This document shows positions 33,957-45,066 of a DNA stretch of 64,000 bases, one piece after another. Made by a program: the position numbers and the translations under genes. The notes below the pieces were generated by a model. It saw nothing but the letters and a program-made list of their open reading frames with translations, had not been told where the DNA came from and did no database searches. This stretch comes from Mesostigma viride (taxonomy: Eukaryota > Streptophyta > Mesostigmatophyceae > Mesostigmatales > Mesostigmataceae): positions 1,337,674-1,401,673 of the forward strand of contig RPFO01000333.1 in NCBI GenBank assembly GCA_009746045.1, written 5' to 3'. Every line of letters starts with the position of its first letter. Within the stretch, counting starts at the first letter, position 1.

Positions 33957-35392
33957 GTAAGCCTCTTGTGATCACATACGTGCCATGCAGTGCACCATAT
34001 GACTGCTATAGGGCTGCTGCGGCACGTCTCCGAGATACAGCAATCTGAGAATTTGTTTGCAACTTCATACAAGTAGTTCTAATTCTGTGACAGATTTTGT
34101 GTGACCAAAGCTAGAAACTTGTATTCAAAGGTCACACGTCGTACTCACAGTAAGTCGTGGCAACAACATATACATCCAGGGGTTCGATGCCAATCTCTCT
34201 GAAACTTGCTCGCTATCCTCCCTCTTCTAATCTGGATCAGCATAACTCTTAATTAAATTTTAATGCCATCTTGTATGACGTGCGATCGTACCAGTTCCAG
34301 CCGTAACCTGCGTTACGTAGCCATGCGCAGTGCTCACTTATTGTTTGGACTATCGCTGCTTACTTTTTTCGGCGATTCTTGCGTAGTGCTCCTTTTCTCC
34401 TGTACCAGTTGCCCATCCACGAGGTGCCTATCACTGGCACCTCCTTTGCTTTATGACTTCCACTGCTGCAAGTTATCCTTAGTCCACAGAGCCTGTGCGC
34501 ATTTCTCCCATAGCACACTATAATGATTGGCTCTTCTTCCCTTGATGCGAGTACACCCATGTGGGTACTCTTACCAGCCTAGGCAATCCAGTGTCAGCTG
34601 AGCAAGAAACATGTCATACTCTTTATTTTCCCCGTTCAGACATCAGTCCAACAGATACAGGCCACCTCATAGCTCGTTCCCCGACATACGAATCCATAGT
34701 ACAGTACAAGGTACGTTTGAGGGGGGCAACAACACAGCAAATGCGCGAATATTTATGAAGGTCCCAGAACTAAATTGTGAGATGCGGCATAGAGCCTCTG
34801 CAGGTGGACTAGTGGAAGCTAGGGAATGACTTCTACAATCGAAATTCCTTGCATGGTTATCATCATGGTGGTTGCATGGACTATGCTATCACACAGTTGA
34901 ATTCAAGACACAGTTGAAAATACACGTCGCTTGCTCTATAACAATGCAGTGGCCCACACACCGCGTCGAGTCAACATCCCGCGTTGAAAGTGGCCTAAAA
35001 TACTGCGTATTTCTTATAGCACCCGACTTATACGGCACGGACACGAGTATTTATGAACCCCATGCGAAGTATGGGCGAACACGGCCTGCTCTCACATTGA
35101 ACCAAGTCAGTGATCTCCTAAGATGGCGAGTAGACGAATATTTTGGTGCGTGCTCTCAACTCCCTTGCTATGCCTTATGACTGCTTGATGCCGTTTCTTT
35201 ATATCCACACAGTGTGCGTCTGCCAGCAGCCAGGAGGCTATGTCTCCGCATTCCAGTTGCTGCGTTGATCAGCAATGGTTATTAGTATTGTCATTGGCAG
35301 TTGGCTTATACACCGGATGCCACAGACGAGCCACGTGGATGCTGACATGATGCACGGGTGCTTTGTTCATTTTGTACGCTTTCATGTTGCAG

Positions 35393-38300
35393 AGTCATCT
35401 CCCTGCTGGGGATCTGGGCCTGAATGGACAGCTGATGATGGCGGTACAGCAAGGCGATCTGAGTGCTGTGAAGATTTTAGTCGCATGCGATGCAAACGTG
35501 GATACCACGGACAATGTGAGCTCTGGCTTCGCCCAGTGGGCACAGCGGTCCTGCATGTTTCGCCCCTTGTGAATTCATTTTAAATTTTAATATGAGAATG
35601 CAATGTGGCAGCCTGTAAATTGCATAATTAGACTGCAGAATGCCAGTTTAGCGGAATCTCAGCCGCCTCTTACTTGGATCATGTCTGAATGGGCCAGTTC
35701 TTTGAGAATTCAACCAGTTTTCCCTTTTCCCCTTTATAGAATTGATGTTGCAGATTTTTTTAACAACAATCTTTACTCCAATTCACGATTCCGCCTACTG
35801 GGAGGATGGTTGCTCTACTAAACAGCTACGTGTAGTGCGCATGGCAGCAGAACAGGCCATCAGGTGGCAGCAGCTGCTCACGAAATCAGGCCAGCAGCGG
35901 TTAACTAGATCTCCCGGCCTGGCCCTTGTTCTCCTCAGAATGTCTGACACCCCAAAAGAGTGTTCAAACAGTTTTCCCTAACAAAGGTGTTGGGAAGATT
36001 GCTCAGAAGCCATGGCCATATGCTGCGAGTTATATAGTGACCTCTACTCTGTGTTATATGGTGACCTCGCCTGTATTTCACTGCCGGCATCAATGTCCAT
36101 GTATCTACACGCTGTCGATAGTGGACTGCAAGCGCTGCACTTTCTTGACCTCCTGTGTTTTCTCTTGTGCACCTGCTTGCATGGCCAACAACCTCGAACC
36201 TCGCTCTTATCCTTTCTCGGTTCTTACGTACCTTGGTTCCTTCCTCTACCCCTTCCAAGGGTGGTTTCCTCTGGCATCCCGGTGGTTTCCTCTGGCATCC
36301 CGGTGGTTTCCTCTGGCATCCCGGTGGTTTCCTCTGGCATCCCGGTGGTTTCCTCTGGCATCCCGGTGGTTTCCTCTGGCATCCCGGTGGTTTCCTCTGG
36401 CATCCCGGTGGTTTCCTCTGGCATCCGGGTGGTTTCCTCTGGCATCCCGGTGGTTTCCTCTGGCATCCCGCTCTCTGAACATATTTTCTTGATCGTGGGA
36501 TGGGTCCGCGTGACAAACCTCTGTGGGTGGTTTCCTGTGACGTCCCTTTTGTGGTTGGCCCTCCCTAGCCCATATGGGTGGCAAAATCTGAACTCAGGGT
36601 GAGCATCATGGCAAGCTGGCTTCATAGCACCGTAGCAGGTTTATGCCTCAGTAGTCTTAGTAGCTCTACACCTGCAGTTCATTGATAAAGCTGCAGACAT
36701 CAACCAGCCAACGTGATGCCTTCTTGTTAGCATGCACTTGACCATTTAATGCTGATCTCGTTGCACTGCCGTCGGGTTTGGTGGGTGCTGCTGTGTTCAG
36801 AATTCATGGACCCCGCTGCACTGGGCGTCGTACAATAACCATCTAGCCATAGTCCAGCACCTGGTGGCCAGCGGTGCCAACATGGATGCCCAGAGCAAGG
36901 TCAGTGTTTTGGTCCAAACCCATTTCCTTCCATGCATAAGGTCCCCTGGTTTTTTTGGCCCTGCACTGAACGCACATTTCATGGGGGAATACCGCGAGTC
37001 AAACAGGTTGTGAAATGGGGTGCCCCTGTCATCTGCGCAGGGTGTAAGAGCTTTTTTGGAAGGGTCTGCCACCCTGCCTGCACCACATCATGCGGGGGCA
37101 AAGCTTTGTTGTGCTAGATTTCGGTGCCAGCAAGGATCAGAACCAGGACAATACGGTTGTGGAGTCTTGATTGGGCAACTAAGAGGGTAAAATTTCTGCA
37201 AACAGTGCTAGTGGTACCAGGTTGTTATGTAATGGCTGGAGAGAATGGCCAGTGCATGCAGTAAGGCGGCTTTGCTGCATGCATGGCATGCTCATGACAC
37301 ACCCAGCCCTGCAAGCATTGACTGTTTTGGAAATTTTTTGCGCTACTACTGCTAATGTGAGGGTCTGTCGATTTAATTTAGTCTTACAATTGTTGAGCTA
37401 TATATATGTGATATGCAGACGGGCTTGTTGGCCAGGTAGGGAATGTGGGACAACTAATGTGTTTAGAGGTACTTGCTGGGCCCCAGCATGGTGTTACAAC
37501 AACCCGCCAAGCTAAGAATGTATCGTGAAATGTGATCAGCGCATATGTGATAATTTTCATTGCTTACCAAGGCTGTGAAATGCTCATTCTCTTATTCCTG
37601 TTAGCATAACAAACTGTTTGTTAGCCCGAATTCAGTAAACCTACAGCATATATAAGATAAATGTTGCTCATTGCCTGCCGGCTTAAGATCATGGTTACTG
37701 CGAATAACAGATGGAATGTGTCTTGGCAGGACATTCTCACTCTATATAAGTCCAGTGTCCAACAGGGGCCATCAACGTCAACGCCATAAAGCAAAGTATT
37801 ATGAAATCACAGGCATAAGGCAAAGCATGATGAAATCACAGGCGCTTGGGTTAAGATACAAGATTCAGCTACAGTTAATGTGATGGCTACGTGTTACCCT
37901 AGCTTGTGTGTTGAGCATTTACATGAACATTGAGCGCACATGTGGTTACTTTGTTGATACTGTCCTATTTCTTGAGGCAAGTTTGGTTGTCTGAATACCA
38001 TATTTGGCTGGCAAGTCAAACTATCAGCCAATTATTCCATCGGTTGGTTGATGATGCTGCGTCTTTGTGATAGCAGTTTCTCACGTGAGTTTACTGGTTG
38101 CTCTTTCGAGGGTTGTGCCCCGTTCACATTGGTGAGATTTGCCCAGGGTATCTCAGGTGGTTTTGTAAATCGTTGGACTCATTTCCCCTTGGGCGGCACT
38201 GATTGGTGTCCAATGCCTCATGTTTTGTCATTTTTCCTGCTGCCCGGATTTGCCATATGCTCGCCAACCGCAGAGGGGGGCCAAGACACCTCTTTGTCTG

Positions 38301-39028
38301 GCTTGGGACATGGCTCATTTGGATGTCTCGCAGTTCTTAGAGGAAGCCAAGTTGCGGAAAATGAAGGGGCCGCAGCCAGTCACCGCAAAAGAGAAGGAGA
38401 CCGCGGTGCGCCTTCTGTGATGATTTTAATTCCTCATCAAGGGGATTGGTAGCAGCACCCCACTGCAATCTTGATCTCTCTTTCGCTTCAAGACAGATGG
38501 ATATAATACCAGACATGCAATCACACCTAGCGACTGAAATGCCTCGCTCTCACACACCATCTCTTGTCTCGTTCTCCTACCCCTCCTCACACATTATCTT
38601 TGTGAGCGCGGGACTTGGCATTCCCCTCCTCACCCATGTCATGTCAGAGCTTTGGCTCACAAATCAAGTCAGCAAAAAAGGCTGGGCGGCCAGCAAGTGG
38701 CCAGCATTGGATTTGTAGGTTGGTTTACTGACTGCTTGCTCGGGTGGCTGTCAAAAACGAATAGACGATTTTGTTTTTGCCAGAAGGGTCACAGGCTTCA
38801 CGGATTATGCTGAACTGTGTATTCCCCATGTTCCCCTGCTGTGTTGCTGTTCCATGTCTCCACGCCTGACGCTAGAATATGTGTGTGTCGGTAGAATTCG
38901 ACCCTGATGCGCTGGCGCCTTGTGTTGATCAGCCACAGATGGAAGGGACGGCTTTGCACTTGGTTGAGGCCAATTTCGGGGAGGAGGGTTTAATGGAATT
39001 CTTGTCTAACGCCGAGCTACATTCATAG
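35393..39028 (+). CDS. Ankyrin-repeat protein, phase-0 exons of about one repeat each
   Basis: Exons seen: 35393-35515 (41 codons; QLMMAVQQGDLSAVKILVAC), 36801-36899 (exactly 33 codons; WTPLHWASYNNHLAIVQHLV), 38274-38405 (44 codons; AKTPLCLAWDMAHLDVSQFL, ending in a Lys-rich stretch) and a likely terminal exon 38939-39028 (TALHLVEANFGEEGLMEFL, stop TAG). All boundaries are AG/GT and phase 0, so any exon can be skipped or duplicated without a frame change. Family knowledge: ankyrin repeats bind protein partners. The 5' end is unclear: no ATG exon was identified except possibly 33867-33956. The donor after 38405 is GTGCGC, which is weak. The gene could also splice into the kinase ORF at 39985 (AG just before AAT at 39991, phase 0), giving an ankyrin-kinase-HECT-RZ protein; cDNA would decide. 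Confidence 0.6.
36261..36470. repeat. 21-bp tandem repeat, ten units, in ankyrin gene intron
   Basis: The unit is GTGGTTTCCTCTGGCATCCCG, repeated with one or two substitutions. The period is a multiple of three without stops, so several false ORFs cross it on both strands. Confidence 0.95.
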
Positions 39029-39984
39029 CAGCCAACTGCCACACAAACCAAGGAGATTGCGTCGAGCGGCTGCCAAACACACCCTGCGTGTCTTTCCTCG
39101 GTTGACTGGTAACCCACTTTTCTTTGTGGGAGGTGTCGTTTCTCTTTTGCCAAAGTGCTTCATCTTTGCTCCCAGATCGATAGACTTGTTACATGTTGTT
39201 GCCAAACGCCCTGCTGTGCATATTACCCCTCCGTTGCTCGATACCCACCTGCTGTTGGGTATGGCTATATGCTGGTGGGGCCTCTGCATTGCCACTCCGG
39301 GCTGTAGTCCGCCGCGTCTGTGCAACTTGCATCCTTCAGACTCCTGTTGCATGTGATGCAGGGGATAAGGCATGCCGCTCCCAATGGTGGTGTGACAATG
39401 TGAGTGTAGACTGGGCTCGATGGCTTACACCAGCCAGGCCAAGTAATTGCATGCTGGGTGTTATTTTTAAATGTTGTCTGGCGATCATCGGGCCATGAGG
39501 GAACTGTGTGGCTTTTTTATCTCCTGAATAATTGCCGCTGCTGTATCTCAGCCATGCCCGCATGTGACAGTTTGCTTGAGGAACAGTCTGCTGTGCGTGT
39601 GGAGTCAGGTTTGCTTGGTAGGCGTTGCAACTTCCATAAAGACCAATGTGCTTTCCCTGCCCATAGCCACGTGCCGTACCTCGTTCAGATCCATCCCATT
39701 CTGTCCCCCCCTCGCTTGGAAGTGCTGATGGCCCCCCCTGGCAGCCTTGCAAGTCAAAGGGTGGCCTCATTTTTAGCAGGGCTTCAGCTATCAAGACTAG
39801 AAGCATCGACAATCTGGAAAATAATTTACTAGCATTTGCCTATATTAGTTTAGTTATTAGCCTATCTGGGAATGGTAACAAACTGCATGTCCTCCTGTCA
39901 CACTATATCCGAACAACATTGCCATCCTGCTAGATATTAGGTGCGTGCATTCCTTATCTTTCCTCTCAATGCCTAAGTATTTTT

Positions 39985-42900
39985 ATGTCTAAGAATTTTC
40001 TATGTGCTGGCCTTGCATCTGGTTTAAATGATTTTATATGCCTGCGTGCACACGGGGACGACCTGAAGGACCTGAAGAGTCGTTTTGGTGAGATAAAGTG
40101 GTCTGCCGGCCAGATGCATCCCCAACCAGGTGTTCTCACGGTCCTGGAGGACCTAGTCCCTGGCATACAGGAAACCTGGACATTGGCGCAGGCGGCCCAC
40201 AAAATGGGGGTGGTGGTTAAGGATGACGCTTTGGATGTGGCAAGACTGGGCGAAAGGCTCAAGCAAGAGGATCAGTGCAGCAGGTTGCAGCTTTCTCAGG
40301 TGCAGGCACAAGAAGAGGCTGTGCACCGCAAGCTGGCTCATGTTCGTCGGAACACCAAGGACCTTGCTGCGGCGAAAGAGCGGGACATGGCGGTGCAGAA
40401 GTATGCGAGCAGTCTTCATGCGCTGAGTGATGTCTTGAAGAAGAAGGCAAGTTTGTCGGAGCAGCGCCAACAGCAGCGGCTGAATTTGAGTGCTGACGTG
40501 GGGTCATTTGGCAGGGGGCAGCAGAAGCCGCCTGCAAGAGACCTGGGAGGAGGGTCTGCGCTTGATATGGAGGCAGCCGGCAAACTGGCTCTTGAGCGGT
40601 TGACCAAGGTGGTGGAAACCTGCAGTGAGAGGCTGGTGCCAGCGGCGGAGGCTACACGAAAGGTACTGGAGCAATTGCAGGTAAGCTTGCAGCAGCAGCA
40701 CAGCGTCGCGATGGAAATCAAAGATGAGCTAGCTGCTGCCGTCGAGTCAGGGCAGCGGTTTGTGGACTTGGCAACTTCGCGACTGAAGGACGAGACTCCT
40801 GAGGAGGATGGCAGGAATGCGCGGAAGCTGTCAGAGATCATGTCGTTGCGGGAAAAGGAAGTGCGCAAGTTGATGGCCCTGCGAGAGAGCATCCCAGGGA
40901 GCCTGTCCCGCCTAGCAGCCGCCCAGCAGGAGGGGAAGCTGATCCAGCGACAGCTCCAGATCACTCGCCTGGAGAAACAGTTTGCCGAGGACGACGGGCA
41001 CCAGGGGCAGCTTCAGCAGCTCAAGGAGAGGGAGAGGGCGCTCCTGGAGCAAGCCTCTAAGGTGGCTGCCGACCAAAGCTTGCTGTCAGAGGCGTTGGCG
41101 GATGCCAAAGTGCAGCAGTGGTACCCGGACTTGCTGGCACAGGAGGACAGCATAAGAGAGCTGCACAAGTTTCTACCGGCAGGGACCAACAGGGACCTGA
41201 TGGACAACGAGTGGAACCTGGCGAAGTTTCGGGACAGCCCTGGGGTCCCCCTGGTGTCGGCGAGGGGGGCGTGGCGGGTGCGTCTGGTGGAGGACTGGAG
41301 CGGGAAGAAGTGGGTGGTGAAGGAGATGGGCCCAGGGTCGGAGTTACGACGGGAGGTCAATCGTCTCAAGGCACTGGAGCATCCGCTTGTCATCCCTCTG
41401 GAGAGGGTCTTCATCGACAAGAACGTGGCCCACCTGCAGATGCCCTACTACAAGAATGGGAACTTGCGTGGCTGGGTGGAACGGATCAGGGGGCCCCAGA
41501 AGGAGGTCGTCAGCCTGACCACCCAGCAGGGTGCGGAGATCTGGGCCACAATGAAGCAGGTCTTCCAGGCGGTGGCCTACCTCCACCGCAAGGGCATTGT
41601 GCATCGCGACCTCAAGCCGGAGAATGTGCTGCTGCAGGATGACGGCCAGATCGCGCTGTGTGACTTTGGCGTCAGCCACGATGTGCTGGCGCACCTGCAG
41701 ACGACCAAGGCGCCGCTGACAATGGGGGGATACACCGCGTGCTATGCCGCCCCGGAGGTGCTTGCGGGGAAGGGCGTGTCCGCAAGCAACCCGTACGCCG
41801 AGGACCTGTGGTCCATGGGGGTGATGCTGATGGAGCTGGCAGGGACCCGGCTGTCATGGAACACGGCGACCTCCCACCTGGAGGATGAGCAGGGTCGCCC
41901 CATCAACACGGCCGACTTGCTGGTGGGCACATCCAGGTGGCACCGCGATCTGATCACCCTGGCTGACTCCCTGCTTCAGGTGGACCCTGATGCCCGGCCC
42001 AGCGCTGACGCTGTCCTGGCCGGCGAGTTCTTCCACCAAGACCCGTCTGCCAGCCAGGGGCAGCAGAACTGCCACCTGCTGCTGCTGACCAGCCACCTGG
42101 CGAAGCTGCGGCAGAGCCCTCAGGGTGGCGGGCCGCCCAAGACCCACGTGTTGAGGCTGGACGTGCGCGAGGGGCCTGGCATGGTCGCCCCGGTGCTGGC
42201 GCTGTTTGCTCGGGAGGACGTCAAACCTGAGGAGAATGTGGTGGGCGAACATGCGGGCGTGCGCATCCCTCTTTCCGAGGTGCTGCACAACTTCTTTGAG
42301 GTGGTGGTGCTGCCCGCTGCAGGCCTGTTTGAGCAGGGCAAGGGGGATGGTGATGAGGACGTAGCCTCCCAGGTGAGGGAGGGGGTGGCATTCCTTCCCA
42401 GGGTTTGCCCGGGGGGTGTCCGGGATGTCAGTACCCACCGGCAGCGGCTGCGCACGGTGGGCAAGATCTTGGCCAAGGCGGTCCTGCAATGCATCCACGT
42501 GCCTGTGCAGTTTTGCAGCGCGCTCTTCTGTGCGCTGGTGGGCAAGGACGACCTCACGCAGTACAGCACGGCCGACTGCCTGGAGATGCTGGCGGAGTTT
42601 GACCCCACCGATGCACGCCGCATGCGCGCCACGCTGGCCATGAAGCACGGGGATGGCGAATCGGGGATCACCCTGGGGGCCCTCAAGGGCGATGCCGGCG
42701 CGGGCAAGACCCTCGTGACGGATGCCAACAAAGACCTGTTTGTGCGCAAGGCGATCCACCATCGCCTGGTCCTGAGCCGGGCGGCCGAGCTCAAAGAGGT
42801 GCGCGCCGGCTTCCTGTTCCTCGACTGGGAGCCCCTGCTGGGTGTGCTGTCGCCTTTTGACCTGATTACCCTCTTCTTTGGGACTGACTACCTGGACGTC

Positions 42901-43500
42901 AGCCGTGTCAGCCAGGCGTTCCAGCTGGACACGGCCAGCTGGCAGGACAGGGAGGCCCAGGGGCAGCAGGCGTGGCAGTGGCTGCAGTGCTTCCTGCATG
43001 AGGCCTCGGAGACGTCCCTGCGCCTGTTCAGCATCTGCGCACTGGGCGGCACAAGGTCCTGGTGGTCGGGCATGTGTGCCGTGAGAAGGCTGGTGGCGTC
43101 TGCCACCGGTAAGGATGGCCTGCCCGATTTCTCTCGTGAATCTGCCTCCCTCCACCTCCCGGATGACTGCCCCTCGTACGAGGCGTTCAGCGCGCGCATG
43201 TTTGCGGCGCTCAAGGTGCATGGGGAGTACGGCCAGCGCACCGAGGCGCAGCGTGCCCAGAAGATGAGCATGGAGGAGATGCAGGGTGTGGTGTGGGCGA
43301 TGGCGGGGCAGGTGAGGGCGGGGGGGTGGTACCGCTGCCCCAACGGCCACCTGTACTGCATCACCGAGTGTGGCGGTGCCATGCAGGAGAGCACGTGCCC
43401 CACTTGCGGGAAAGGCATTGGCGGGAGCCAGCATCGGTTGAGGGGCGACAATGCGAATGCCTTGGACCTGGATGGGGCGCAGCGGCCTGCCTGGAACTGA
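39985..43500 (+). CDS. Coiled-coil / protein kinase / HECT-like / RZ zinc finger protein
   Basis: This is a single open frame of 1171 codons. Residues about 75-400 are charged, Gln/Leu-rich coiled coil. A protein kinase follows (about 430-684): Lys446 (WVVKEM), Glu457, HRDLKPEN with Asp542, DFG at 560-562, APE at 589-591 - all catalytic residues present. Residues about 720-1075 match the HECT fold: [37 protein letters not shown], then [12 protein letters not shown] and [14 protein letters not shown]. The loop that holds the HECT catalytic Cys (TCFN-x-LxLP) reads [10 protein letters not shown], with no Cys. The C-terminus is an RZ finger as in RNF213 and ZNFX1: Cys1118, His1122, Cys1129, Cys1138, Cys1141, with His1150 in IGGSQHRL. 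Inference: a kinase-regulated ubiquitin ligase or its inactive relative. ATG 39985 is the first in frame; an acceptor AG at 39989-39990 leaves splicing from the ankyrin gene possible. TGTAA at 43885 is a candidate poly(A) signal. Confidence 0.85.
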   Translation: MSKNFLCAGLASGLNDFICLRAHGDDLKDLKSRFGEIKWSAGQMHPQPGVLTVLEDLVPGIQETWTLAQAAHKMGVVVKDDALDVARLGERLKQEDQCSRLQLSQVQAQEEAVHRKLAHVRRNTKDLAAAKERDMAVQKYASSLHALSDVLKKKASLSEQRQQQRLNLSADVGSFGRGQQKPPARDLGGGSALDMEAAGKLALERLTKVVETCSERLVPAAEATRKVLEQLQVSLQQQHSVAMEIKDELAAAVESGQRFVDLATSRLKDETPEEDGRNARKLSEIMSLREKEVRKLMALRESIPGSLSRLAAAQQEGKLIQRQLQITRLEKQFAEDDGHQGQLQQLKERERALLEQASKVAADQSLLSEALADAKVQQWYPDLLAQEDSIRELHKFLPAGTNRDLMDNEWNLAKFRDSPGVPLVSARGAWRVRLVEDWSGKKWVVKEMGPGSELRREVNRLKALEHPLVIPLERVFIDKNVAHLQMPYYKNGNLRGWVERIRGPQKEVVSLTTQQGAEIWATMKQVFQAVAYLHRKGIVHRDLKPENVLLQDDGQIALCDFGVSHDVLAHLQTTKAPLTMGGYTACYAAPEVLAGKGVSASNPYAEDLWSMGVMLMELAGTRLSWNTATSHLEDEQGRPINTADLLVGTSRWHRDLITLADSLLQVDPDARPSADAVLAGEFFHQDPSASQGQQNCHLLLLTSHLAKLRQSPQGGGPPKTHVLRLDVREGPGMVAPVLALFAREDVKPEENVVGEHAGVRIPLSEVLHNFFEVVVLPAAGLFEQGKGDGDEDVASQVREGVAFLPRVCPGGVRDVSTHRQRLRTVGKILAKAVLQCIHVPVQFCSALFCALVGKDDLTQYSTADCLEMLAEFDPTDARRMRATLAMKHGDGESGITLGALKGDAGAGKTLVTDANKDLFVRKAIHHRLVLSRAAELKEVRAGFLFLDWEPLLGVLSPFDLITLFFGTDYLDVSRVSQAFQLDTASWQDREAQGQQAWQWLQCFLHEASETSLRLFSICALGGTRSWWSGMCAVRRLVASATGKDGLPDFSRESASLHLPDDCPSYEAFSARMFAALKVHGEYGQRTEAQRAQKMSMEEMQGVVWAMAGQVRAGGWYRCPNGHLYCITECGGAMQESTCPTCGKGIGGSQHRLRGDNANALDLDGAQRPAWN

Positions 43501-44514
43501 GCAGCCAGCTCCACCCCAGAACCATGCCATTTACTTCATCTGGGTTGTTGTCACCTTATTCATTCTCTCATGGGAAAAGTATGTCTACAGTCCGAGGACA
43601 AGATGTGAGCACACGATGGCGCATGCACAACAGGACTGATCAGATAGTCACATCAGATAGACTAGCCGGCAGCAAGCGCACACAAGCAGGGCGCCTTGTC
43701 ATCATATGGCGAGCACCTGGCTGCACGCGGTAAGGTCGCCACTGGACTTTCCGTCATATAAGCTGGGCATGGACATGTGTTACCCTAGACGGGGCGGGCT
43801 CACGCCCGGGCAGCCTCCTGGTTTGTCTGTTATATGGAGTTATATGGACGCAGTCACCTGGTTAATAAATGGAGGCAGATAACTTGTAATGATAATTGAT
43901 AGGTGGCAGAAGGTTATGAAGGACACCGGCCCAAGTTGGTGGGGGCTCCGTGTGTGACCCAGTTTGGCAACCATAGTGGTGCGAGCCGAGGTGCATGCCT
44001 GCAACCCTGTAACGAGAAGCTAGATAGCTAGATGATCATCCATTCCATCCCCATATCCATCCCACTGAGGACTTATGCTCACGCGACGCATGCAGTATTT
44101 GTAAACCAAAGACTCTAACGACCTAGTGTTGAAAACCGTACGTTCAGGACCTGTCGGGTGGGCACCCTACTATGCGTGTTGAAAAGTATACTATATGTTA
44201 TCGATCTCACGCCGCACACACCCCGCCAGCCTCTCCCCCGGCCAAACGTACCCTGTCGATACAGTGGGTCCCCGGCCGGCGCCACTTGCTGGGCCGGCGG
44301 CCGGCAGCCATGCACTGCCAGCGCCACTCACTGTGCATGCATCACTACTTAAATGCACGTACTGCATGATGCGATCCGCACCACCCTGCCCGGGGGGGAT
44401 CACTCGGCCCCCCACGGGCGAACGACCTTCATGTCCAAGCTATACTGGCACACATGGCCGCCTATATTTAATCAAGTAACGTGCGTGTTTGCAACTTGCC
44501 CGTTGAAACTCTAC
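43501..44514. other. 3' flank of the kinase-HECT gene; no gene
   Basis: Short frames only. Probable 3' UTR to about 43900, then mixed sequence with some short palindromes. Confidence 0.45.
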
Positions 44515-44714
44515 GGCGGAGCCAATTTTCGGAAGACCCTCACCCTTATGCTTGCAAATTCGGGACAAATTCGGTGGATGGATGGATGTATGGATGGATT
44601 GACGGATTTTCATCCCCTATTCAGAAATAGGACTACTGTTTTCTCACGTGTACGGCCTTATAAGCTTCGCCAATTCTGGCGAACCTAACGGTTCTTCCGA
44701 AAATTGGCTCCGCC
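44515..44714. mobile_element. 200-bp MITE with 21-bp perfect terminal inverted repeats
   Basis: GGCGGAGCCAATTTTCGGAAG at 44515-44535 is repeated exactly in inverse at 44694-44714. Inside lie a GGAT/GGATG microsatellite and a hairpin (TTCGCCA-ATTC-TGGCGAA). No ORF and no clear target duplication were found. Confidence 0.8.
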
Positions 44715-44716
44715 TG

Positions 44717-44812
44717 ATTAAGTAAGTAAGTAAGTACTTTGCGTGTCATGCATGCGCATGCATGGGCATGCCACGGGGTAAGTACTATGCTAATCTCATT
44801 AGAAAAAAAAGT
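44717..44812 (-). mobile_element. SINE-like repeat, copy 1
   Basis: Starts with TAAG repeats, then TACTTTGCGTGTCATGC, GGCATGCCACGG and ATGCTAATCTCATTAGAAAA. It shares these blocks with 49090-49207 and, in inverse, with 56839-56911. Read on the minus strand, the TAAG end becomes a (CTTA)n 3' tail. Confidence 0.6.
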
Positions 44813-45066
44813 TACATGATAGACTTAAGGAGAAATGGGCTGCCGTCTGCGATAAGCACCTTCCTGTGACTCGGCATGCATATGCTCCTGTTTTCTCCCC
44901 ACGGGCCCCGTGGCCCATTGGTAGAATGCAGGGTAGCTAGAAGTCCACACTGGTGGAGGTTATTGCCCCTGATGAGGATAGCCGCTTGACTACCGCCTCG
45001 TCTGCCATAATTTGACAGTAGAGGACAGCTCAGATGAGGATTATATCCCCCTCTAGTGACTATATA
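44813..45066 (+). pseudogene. Decayed coding fragment ending in an acidic tail, copy 1
   Basis: Homologous to 51795-52072: AGGAGAAATGGGCTGC, TTCTCCCCACGG, GTCTGCCAT, then VEDSSDEDYIPL and a stop. Frames are broken throughout. The family is unknown; see the 51.6-kb copy for a possible recombinase link. Confidence 0.4.

Noticed and set aside
36224-36625. Repeat proteins such as WFPLASR or GCQRKPP
   Set aside because: All come from the 21-bp tandem repeat in an intron; frames are open on both strands alike.
41854-43530. 558-codon open frame on the minus strand
   Set aside because: Antisense shadow of the kinase-HECT-RZ gene caused by GC-rich third positions; no domain and no splice signals of its own.
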